Assembly (NCBI GenBank): GCA_949987565.1
Contig: OX465121.1
Location: forward strand, 2,807,117 to 2,871,116
Origin: Luidia sarsii
Taxonomy: Eukaryota > Echinodermata > Asteroidea > Paxillosida > Luidiidae
DNA: 64,000 nucleotides
Direction: 5' to 3'
In this document: one piece after another, positions 56,475 through 64,000 of the stretch
Layout: every line of letters starts with the position of its first letter
How positions within the stretch are numbered: position 1 is the first letter of the stretch
Program-made: the position numbers and the translations under genes
Notes under the pieces: model-generated
What the model was told of the DNA's origin: nothing
The model's input: the letters and a program-made list of their open reading frames with translations, nothing else
Databases searched by the model: none

Positions 56475-56619
56475 CTCTGTGCGTCAGCCGCTCTTCCCGT
56501 GCACATAACAGCCCGCCACTGGTTCTTTGAAGATTCATATTTCACAATTGCACAAGGACATGCATCGGAATTATCTTCTTTAAGACCCATACCAAACCAT
56601 TCCGGCTCCCGACGACACA
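56475..56619 (-). CDS. Candidate alternative terminal exon (exon 3) of lectin gene C
   Basis: Same acceptor and frame as 47042-47241: CRREPEWFGMGLKEDNSDACPC...NQWRAVMCTGRAADAQ, donor-like AG|GTATAG at 56475. If read through, the TAA stop of copy 1 is lost here by a small deletion and the frame runs on to 56303. The Penelope element ends only 26 nt upstream of the exon's first base, but the pyrimidine-rich acceptor is rebuilt by the target duplication. Now about 4 kb below exon 2 of gene C. Confidence 0.45.
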
Positions 56620-56720
56620 CTGTAAAATAAACAATGAAATAAACAATTAAAAAGGTGATCAATGTCACGCGATGTGTCGTTGCTAGAAGCGACGTTTCGG
56701 TTGCTAACTGCTAACCTTCA

Positions 56721-58697
56721 TCAGGCAACTGAAGAAAGAGCGCTGCGGCGTCCGTTTATATCCGCTCCGTCGGTTCCTGTGTGCCGGTTTGCGGACGTCG
56801 TAGTGGTGACCGTGCGGTTTGGCGCGCGGCTCTGGCGTCCTCCAGCGGGCCTGCCCGTGGTGGGCCGGCGGTCGTGGCGACGGATGGTGGGGAGCCAGAA
56901 ACCGGGGATGTCAACACCGCTGTCTCGATTGATGTTATTATGCCGAAGTCGGATATGGATGGCCTCCTTGACGCGTCTGGTGTACCAATGCGGTTCGTGG
57001 TCGATACACCGCACATCGTCCCAATTGGGCCGGTGACCAGCTCCCCAAGCATGCTCAGCTACTGCAGATCTGTCCACACAGGAGAGTCTCACATCATGCT
57101 GATGCTCTTTGATCCTCTCTCCGATGGGCCTGCCGGTTTCGCCGATGTAAACCTGGTCGCACTCGCCACACGGGATCTCGTAGACAACACCTCCGCGTCT
57201 TCCCGGGGGGACAGGGTCCTTGGGATGGACGAGGTGGTTTCTCAGGGTGGTGGAGGAACGAAACACGGTACGGATACCGTGTCCCTCGAGAATTCTCCTC
57301 AATTGTCCGGAGACTCCGTCCATGAAGGGGAGTACAGCGAACGATTTGTACTCAACCCGCTCCGTATCGGCGTTCACCTTGGGTCTGGATGAACGACGGA
57401 TGAAGGGGGTAGGGTACCCGTTCGCTGTTAGGGCAGCGTGCACATGACGTTTCTCTGAGGCCGTACATCGTGGTTTGGTCACCAACCGCGATGCACGGTC
57501 AAAGAGGCACTTGGCCACTCCGCGCTTAACAGACTCGGGATGGTGGGAGTCGTAAGCCAAGTACTGGTCAGTGTGCGTGGGCTTACGGTACACTGTTGTA
57601 GTTAGGCTGCCATCGGTCTCCCTGTGGACCAGAGTGTCCAGGAAGGCGATGGTGTTGTCTACCTCCAACTCGACAGTGAAGCGTATGGTGGGCCGGAGAC
57701 TGTTCAGGTGGGAGAGCAGCTGGTCGGTCCGGTCAAGCGGTGCAATGACAAAGGTGTCATCAACGTATCGCTTCCATACTGAGGGGGAACATTCGGGAGG
57801 GCAACTCTGTAGAGCCTCCTCCTCAAATGCCTCCATGTACAGGTTAGCGATCACCGCGGAGACCGGACTGCCCATAGCCGCTCCATCCGTCTGCTCGTAG
57901 AAAGTCCCTTCGTGGAGGAAATAGGTAGACCGCAAGACGAACTCCAGTAGGGCGGTGATCTTGTCGGGGGAGAGGGAAGTTCGTTCCGACAGGTTCCTGT
58001 CTCCTTCCAGGCGCTGCAAAGCTACTCTACACGCGCCTTCGATGGGGACATTGGTAAACAGCGACGTGACATCGAAAGAAACCAATGTCTCGTGGCTGCA
58101 GATCCGTTGTCCGTGGAGGAACTCCGCGAAGGCCGTGGAGTTGGGCACCGTGTTGGACGTGTTCCCGACCAACGGAGCCAGGATCCCTGCCAGATGTTTG
58201 GACAGGCCGTAAGCAAAGGAACTCACGCAGGAGACGATGGGCCTCATCGGTGTACCCGGTTTGTGGATCTTAGGTAAACCGTACATCCTGGGTGGCTGCT
58301 TGCCGGAGGGGCGGAGCTTCCGATAGGTTCCATCATCAAGATCCCCGGCCCTGTTGAGCTCAAGTAGCCGGGACGTGATCTTCCTGCAGAGACGGTCGGT
58401 GGGGTCCTTTGCTAGCTTGCGATAGGGGCCCGAGGTGATCAGATCGTCCATCTTGCTCCGGTAGGTTGTCGCGTCGAGGACCACACTAGCTCGGCCTTTG
58501 TCGGCCGGGAGGATCATGATGGAACGATCCTCCCGCAGAGCCCTCAGGGCGACGCGCTGCTCCCGGCTGATGTTGCTCCTCGGTGGACGTGCTCTCCGCA
58601 GTGTTGCGTTGACCTCCCGCCGGACCAGGTCGGCTGCCTCGGGGTCAAGCCTCTTCACTGCCGCCTCCACCTTTGGCCACAGATCTGCCGCCTCCAC
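56721..58697 (-). CDS. Penelope-like element protein: reverse transcriptase plus GIY-YIG endonuclease (N-terminally truncated)
   Basis: About 658 codons without a stop or frameshift. In order: PADKGRASVVLD (about residues 64-75), MYGLPKIHKPGTPMRPIVS (138-156), FDVTSLFTNVP (motif A, 208-218), GAAMGSPVSAVIANLYME (motif B), KRYVDDTFVI (catalytic YVDD, 311-314) and EVDNTIAFLDT. The GIY-YIG nuclease core is VYIGETGRPIGERIKEH (about 516-532). The order RT then GIY-YIG is the hallmark of Penelope-like elements. The frame begins at a GTG-like codon inside a short tandem duplication next to the inverted end, with no ATG, so the natural N-terminus is missing. The element inserted after the local duplication. 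Intact catalytic motifs imply a recently active family; this copy itself is probably not autonomous. Confidence 0.93.
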   Translation of the reverse strand: MEAADLWPKVEAAVKRLDPEAADLVRREVNATLRRARPPRSNISREQRVALRALREDRSIMILPADKGRASVVLDATTYRSKMDDLITSGPYRKLAKDPTDRLCRKITSRLLELNRAGDLDDGTYRKLRPSGKQPPRMYGLPKIHKPGTPMRPIVSCVSSFAYGLSKHLAGILAPLVGNTSNTVPNSTAFAEFLHGQRICSHETLVSFDVTSLFTNVPIEGACRVALQRLEGDRNLSERTSLSPDKITALLEFVLRSTYFLHEGTFYEQTDGAAMGSPVSAVIANLYMEAFEEEALQSCPPECSPSVWKRYVDDTFVIAPLDRTDQLLSHLNSLRPTIRFTVELEVDNTIAFLDTLVHRETDGSLTTTVYRKPTHTDQYLAYDSHHPESVKRGVAKCLFDRASRLVTKPRCTASEKRHVHAALTANGYPTPFIRRSSRPKVNADTERVEYKSFAVLPFMDGVSGQLRRILEGHGIRTVFRSSTTLRNHLVHPKDPVPPGRRGGVVYEIPCGECDQVYIGETGRPIGERIKEHQHDVRLSCVDRSAVAEHAWGAGHRPNWDDVRCIDHEPHWYTRRVKEAIHIRLRHNNINRDSGVDIPGFWLPTIRRHDRRPTTGRPAGGRQSRAPNRTVTTTTSANRHTGTDGADINGRRSALSSVA

Positions 58698-59054
58698 CTT
58701 TGGCCACAGATCTGCAGTAGCTGAGCATGCTTGGGGAGCTGGTCACCGGCCCAATTGGGACGATGTGCGGTGTATCGACCACGAACCGCATTGGTACACC
58801 AGACGCGTCAAGGAGGCCATCCATATCCGACTTCGGCATAATAACATCAATCGAGACAGCGGTGTTGACATCCCCGGTTTCTGGCTCCCCACCATCCGTC
58901 GCCACGACCGCCGGCCCACCACGGGCAGGCCCGCTGGAGGACGCCAGAGCCGCGCGCCAAACCGCACGGTCACCACTACGACGTCCGCAAACCGGCACAC
59001 AGGAACCGACGGAGCGGATATAAACGGACGCCGCAGCGCTCTTTCTTCAGTTGC

Positions 59055-59084
59055 CTGATGAAGGTTAGCAGTTAGCAACCGAAA
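59055..59084 (+). other. Hammerhead-like core in the inverted end of the Penelope element
   Basis: CTGATGA (59055-59061), a weak GGTT...AACC stem, then GAAACGTCG. The inverted copy lies at 56695-56724 on the - strand at the element's 3' end. Penelope-like elements are known to carry hammerhead motifs in their terminal repeats. Stem III closes as GTCG/CGAC but a proper UH cleavage site is not evident. Confidence 0.45.
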
Positions 59085-60625
59085 CGTCGCTTCTAGCAAC
59101 GACACATCGCGTGACTTTGATCACCTTTTTAATTGTCTACACCACCGCGATGAACAACCCCTTCATTTCTATGAAATAAACAGCTCAACACGGACTTTAC
59201 ATTACGGCATTTACAACGACTGCCATACGTTTATTGAACTACTCGCGAAAAATACACCACGAAGACACATATTTAAAGGTATATGCAATATACATTACCT
59301 ATTATGAATGTTTATGCTGATGAGAATTTTATTATTCATGAGGATTTTTGTAATGTCATCACAGAATGTATTGTGCAACAGTTTCTAAAAAAAAAAAATC
59401 CTGCAGACATATGCCAAAATATATGCTTCATATTCATTCAGTAAAGGAGTTTTTCATCAAACCTAATCCAGATGGATTATTTTGCACTTTGAAAGTGAAT
59501 GGTTTTCTTTTTATATTGTGGTTCCTGACATGACCTTGGAATAGCGCCCTTTTTAAAGGTAAAAAGATAACGAATTTCTGACTCCGCTATTAAAGAAAAA
59601 GAAGCTTGCCGATGTGTTTAAATACTTCAGATCCCTACATAAGGGCAGAAAATGAGCTTGACTGTGATATATATATTGCAAAGACCCTTTAAGTTCAATC
59701 AATAAAATATTGCAAAATACCCACTGACTTCTATGATCTAAATTGTACAGAATACATACATTTACATTTCGATGTTAGCAGGAGCTTTCTCGGAGGAAAA
59801 AAAGAAAAACATATTTTAAATACAGTTCCATCACAATAGCATAACCATTAGTTCGTCTAAATTCAATGTGAAATTATAGTGCAATTATACAAGTGCACAG
59901 CACAAGTGTTTTGGCTAACCAAGAGCATAGATCATGCTGTATAAAGACTGCCATCCAACTTGATATACACCTTGTCTACCTTGTTTGCACGCGTAGGGTA
60001 TCCCAAGGGGGACTGCGCTGAACTCATGCAGTACACAACAATGACGTCGGTTCTTTGTGACCACAAATAATGTTTTATGTAATTATGGCTCATTGATTAT
60101 TCACAATTCCATTTGTTAAGCTCTGTTCACGATTTCAGTGTTTTTTACTGAATTTCCTATGTTTTTTTTATTGATTTTCCCCTATTTGCATAAGTTTTAC
60201 AACGATAATGAAACACGATGAACCAATAATTACATACAGCAATAATAATCAGCGAATTGTGCGAAATAATTCCTGAAAAGAAATGCCCTATGCACATTGG
60301 ATGTTACGCTTTTATTTAGTATAAGTAATTTTCCGTCAAACTATACCATGGCCCTGAAAAATGTTCGTTGTCAAAGAACGGCACCTCTAATTCTGATAAA
60401 ATTTGTGTCAAAATGTGCCAAAGAAGATTGCCGACAAAGTCATAAAGCGTCAGCACGTAGATCAAAATCACTGAGACGCTATTAGAAAAATACAGGGAGG
60501 CGGAATCCGCCACGAATCTTTGGGGGTTAAATAGCGAGCAGTCTCAGGTTTTGGTACCTGTTGTGCCAAACCGTCTCGGCTACCACTGAGGTTGCTTCCG
60601 AAAACTGGTCGCTGCTGTAGATCCT

Positions 60626-61777
60626 TTAGAAGTAAAGGGTGGGTGCGATGAGTTGCTTGCAGATCGTGTATCTGGGATTTTTATTCCACGTACAGGGCAC
60701 GTTGATCCACTCGACGTCGGGGCCTCGTGCGACGACGCAGTGGTCATCCGGACGGTCGGGTTCTCCAACATACCAATTACGATACTTGTGTGCGACCGTA
60801 TCCCGCTCACACACCCACACGGCACCTACAGAAATGAATAGGCAATCTTGACCTCAGTGAAAATACTGTCATGTGTGTGGTCCTCTCTTTGCCTATCATA
60901 GAATGCACTATTTTTGTTCTGCGCTGGGTCATCTTCGCTTGTATTTTATCAGCTTCCAATAAATCAATGAGATGAAATGAAGTCCATTGGCATGAGGAGA
61001 AATACCTGAGGCGAAATTAGACACATTATATTCGCCTGAGTATACCAGCTAGCTTCGGCCCTGTATCCCGACACTCGAATTCTAAATCTACTCATGTAAG
61101 TTTCTCATGGCCAACAATCTCTGCTACAAATTATATCAGTAAGCTGTTGACAAGGGCTTTATATACCGTAGCTCCTGGTGACTATTTAAAAAAAGGGAAT
61201 TTTCGCCATTGCCAATCGGCCAAAAGAGCCGTCGTCAAAATCATTGAGGCGTGTACATGGTTGTTTTGGAACATTTTACCCTTGTTTCTCATGGAAACAA
61301 TCTCTGCTACAGATTCTGTGTTGATCAGTTGTTGGCCAGCCTTTTTATAGCTCTCGGTGACGATCTTGAAAGGTGGATTTTCTCCATTAAAGCCATTTCA
61401 TCCACAATCGGCCTAAAGAGCCGTCGTCAAAAAAATTTAGACTTATACTTGGTTGTATCCCAAAATGAGAAAACCCAAAACATACCTTGCTGGTGGTAAT
61501 TGCAGTTGATCCAGAACCTGGACCTCAGAGCGCGAAGGAAAGCAGATTCTTGATCGGATTGTGGAGCCGCCATCACTCCTCCCATCCTGATGCATTCCTG
61601 CTTGGCCTCGAGCCAATCTATAAACTCCTGCTCGGTGGCTTTGTAGCAGAAGTCGCCCCATTGGCGCCAGCCACGGGCACAACCGCCTTTAATATGCGGC
61701 CGGCAGTCCTCACCAGTGCGTCCGGGTATCAGGCTCAGGCTGATCAAGCCAACTACGAAGCCCCGAGCCCACTTCAT
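60626..61777 (-). CDS. C-type lectin-like secreted protein, gene C (2 exons, 163 aa)
   Basis: Exon 1 is 61486-61777 and exon 2 is 60626-60825, with the same borders and phase as gene A. Exon 1 encodes exactly the gene A protein sequence. In exon 2 I see three base differences from gene A: one changes the second residue of the exon (AEWVC to AVWVC), one changes TWNNNP to TWNKNP, and one is silent in YRNW. GEPDRPDDHC, EWINVPC and YTIC are intact. Signal peptide and CTLD are as described for gene A. It arose by the segmental duplication and is probably secreted. Confidence 0.85.
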
Positions 61778-64000
61778 TCTCTTTTCAGATGCTACCAGAA
61801 GCGTGCTCAAGCGCTAACACTATACTGGCCCTTAACCTTGATACGTTCGACACGCCAGGCCACGTCACCAGGAGAAACAAGTTCAAAATGGCGTGCTCTG
61901 CATCAGCCCCTGATGGCGCCTAAGTCGTTCAGATGCCGCCACATTGACGTCCAGCGCTGATCTGAGCCCGAGCAATGTTCCAGTGTAAATGGGATTCATT
62001 GGGGCGTGCCTTGACGTCCCTAATGGCTTCCTTTATGTGCCATCATCAAACTTTAATATTGAGTATCGGCGAAGGACAGAGTAACATTAATTTTTTTTTT
62101 TCCAAACATTGAATAGGCCGTTCGTATCTTTGAACGTTATCTTCTTTGGTGCGTGTTTCATAATACATTTACCATTGGGGCGTTGTACTTTATGTTGGCG
62201 GATTTCTATACCTCTGTACGTCAGTGTCTTATTGCGTGATGGCAGGTGTTTCTTTACTGTAGAGTTCCGCTGCTCTGCCCCATCTCGTATACCAGCCCCA
62301 ACCCCACTGGTTCTTAGGAGATTCACATTTTTGTCCGTCAGACAAAACCCGAAAATCCAGCTTGTGGTTTGTTTCAGAATTTGAAGGCTTCGTGGCATAA
62401 AGAAACTAGGGCCAAAAAACTCCACAAATTCACAAGGACATATCTCGGTATTGTCTTCCTAAAGGGCCATACCAAATCATTTTTTCGAACCCGACAATTA
62501 AAACACACTGTGAAGGGGCCATAACATAAACAGCTCAACAAGGACTAGTGCATCTACAAGGACTGATATAAGTTTATTGAACTTCTACGGGATTCGTTGG
62601 AGCGTGCCTTGACGTCGCTAATGGTTCCTAGATGTGTCATAATTTAAGTTTTAATATTGAGCATCAGCGAAGTAGACAGTAACCAATTATTTGCAAACTC
62701 GGAATAGGCCGGTCGTATCTCTGATTGTTACTTTCTTGAGTGCGTGCTTCATACTACAATTTACCATTGGGGCTTTGTACTTTATATGGGTAGGATTCTA
62801 TACCTCTGTACTTCAGTTTCCTGTTGCGAAAAATATAACACGTAAATACATGTTTAATGGTCCCTGCAATAGATTTTTTTCACTTAAATCCATGTAAGAG
62901 AACTGTTTCCCAATGTTGCAAACAATCAAACTGTTTTTTCACATTCATTCTGGGGGTGTATTTTCAACTTTTAAGTTTTTATCAAAATGAGTATTTCGAT
63001 ATTCATGAGAAATGTTGTAACGTCATCGCAAGTTCTTGCAACAGAAACCATTTGGTTATATATACAAAAGTTTATGAAAATGTCTGGGTTTTTTTCATGA
63101 AGACTTATCTCTAAACCTGTAGATTCACTGCCAAAATATATGCTTCATAATCACTTCACTTAGTGAAGGAGTTCTTCATCAAACCCAATGCAGATGTACT
63201 ATTTTGCACTTTGAAAGTTAATGTTTTCCCTTGTATTATAAAACAAGTTGGTTCCTGACATGACCTTCCAATTTCTGACGCCACTATTAAAGAAAAAGAA
63301 GCTTGCCAAAGTGTTTGTACACTTGAGATCCCTAGAGGACATCTAAAAAGTTCATTGATATTCTGTGATATTTATGTTGCAGAGAGCCTTTAAGTTCTAC
63401 CCATAAAATGCTGCAAAATGCACACTGACCTCTACGACCAAAATGTTATACATTTACAGGTGAGTGCGTTTCGATGTTAGCAGGAGCTTTCTCCGAATGA
63501 AAAAAAAATCACATTTTGAATACAGTTCGTTCATAATAGCATAATCATTAATTCGTCTAATGTCAAGCAGCTGAGTAGCTCACGATTAATTCATGTCTAC
63601 ATTTCTTATACTTTTTTTTTCTTTTTGAAAACATCGTGCAGGAATACCAGTGCCACCCGACGACGGCTTCGATCATTTGTGACCACCGTCGACGACGCTG
63701 TGAAATGAGAACAGCGTAAAGTGAATGGGGCACTTTGCCTTCCGAGTTCGATGGAAATTAATTTTAGGGTCCACCAAATTCCACGTGCCAATGGTAACTC
63801 GTTCACAGTCTTACCACAAGCCGTACTTATCAAAACTGAGACGAAGCTCCCTTGCATTAAGCTGTGTAGTCAAATTCAGAACAACACGTCGTACAAGCCA
63901 GGTCTTTGACATTTTTGATGGCAGGTCTCACCCCTTAGCTTAAGTGATGGAAATCGTCACAGTTACCTTTGTGCAAAAGGTGAAAACGAAGTAAATTGTT
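61778..64000. other. Upstream flank of gene C
   Basis: Contains the decayed exon 3 copy at about 62315-62516 and spacer DNA. The last 2.2 kb are almost base-for-base those of 49860-52071. Expect a sister of gene B just beyond the window. Confidence 0.6.

Larger units (their letters stand above)
56646..59170 (-). mobile_element. Penelope-like retroelement insertion (2525 bp, 5' truncated with inverted end)
   Basis: Flanked by a 12-bp direct repeat ATGAAATAAACA (56634-56645 and 59171-59182). The other duplication copy (47255-47266) has a single copy, an exact empty site. The coding strand is minus. The 3' terminal ~415 bp (56646-57070) reappears inverted at 58715-59135 with very few differences, so the 5' end is a snapback of the 3' end. 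A 36-bp extra sequence closes the 5' side. A 27-bp tandem duplication lies at 58660-58710. Confidence 0.92.
55680..64000. repeat. Tandem segmental duplication, copy 2 (continues past the window)
   Basis: Near-identical to 46295-52071 after removing 56646-59182 (Penelope element plus one copy of its target duplication). The remaining length (about 5783 bp) equals copy 1 within a few bases. Carries gene C and alternative exon 3, and the same decayed exon copies. Confidence 0.93.

Noticed and set aside
58498..59058. 186-codon + frame with the same C-terminus as the Penelope protein
   Set aside because: It is the inverted snapback copy of the element's 3' end, fused by chance to antisense RT sequence.

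Overview
This is eukaryotic, animal-type DNA: introns with GT/AG borders, large intergenic spaces, many transposable-element relics and microsatellites, and no operons. The two genes I recognise with confidence are ZNF706 (4786-5466, + strand, 2 coding exons, 74 aa) and SPAG1 (11178-38967, - strand). I could chain SPAG1 into 22 coding exons with every phase agreeing, giving 1168 aa with three TPR blocks and an RPAP3_C-type C-terminus. They are convergent neighbours. From memory, the human orthologues also lie near each other on 8q22 and also converge, so this looks like old animal linkage. Gene content, abundant C-type lectin-like genes and the style of minisatellites suggest an invertebrate deuterostome. 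I lean to amphioxus over an echinoderm, but the window alone does not prove it.

Layout. 1-4.7 kb: a possible last exon of an unrecognised membrane protein, then intergenic DNA with hairpin and TIR elements. 4.7-8.5 kb: ZNF706 and its probable 3' UTR. 8.5-11.2 kb: nothing coding. 11.2-39.0 kb: SPAG1. Its introns hold two sibling hAT-type elements with 8-bp target duplications (one with a second hAT element nested inside), three TTAA-flanked piggyBac-like elements, a TTAA-flanked foldback carrying a THAP-like relic, a LINE fragment, tRNA-type SINEs and two large minisatellites. Two more minisatellites are translated, in exons 17 and 18. 39-45 kb: intergenic DNA, mostly inverted-repeat elements. 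45-64 kb: a tandem C-type-lectin-like (CTLD) cluster on the - strand.

The lectin cluster has three intact-looking two-exon genes (A 48708-49859, B 52179-53331, C 60626-61777), each predicting a secreted 163-aa single-CTLD protein, plus several decayed exons. A second terminal exon with the same acceptor phase lies about 1.5 kb downstream of genes A and C. A and C sit in the two copies of a recent tandem segmental duplication (46295-52071 and 55680-64000, offset 9385 bp). The second copy was later hit by a Penelope-like retroelement (56646-59170) with a 12-bp target duplication and an inverted snapback 5' end.

Most notable: SPAG1 intron 20 contains about 23 copies of a 76-bp unit that carries the last 32 nt of exon 20 and its 5' splice site, so the pre-mRNA presents a ladder of near-identical donors. 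A hAT element also sits 12 nt into the 5' splice site of intron 8, where the target duplication preserved the donor. No rRNA, genuine tRNA gene, CRISPR array or bacterial feature was seen.
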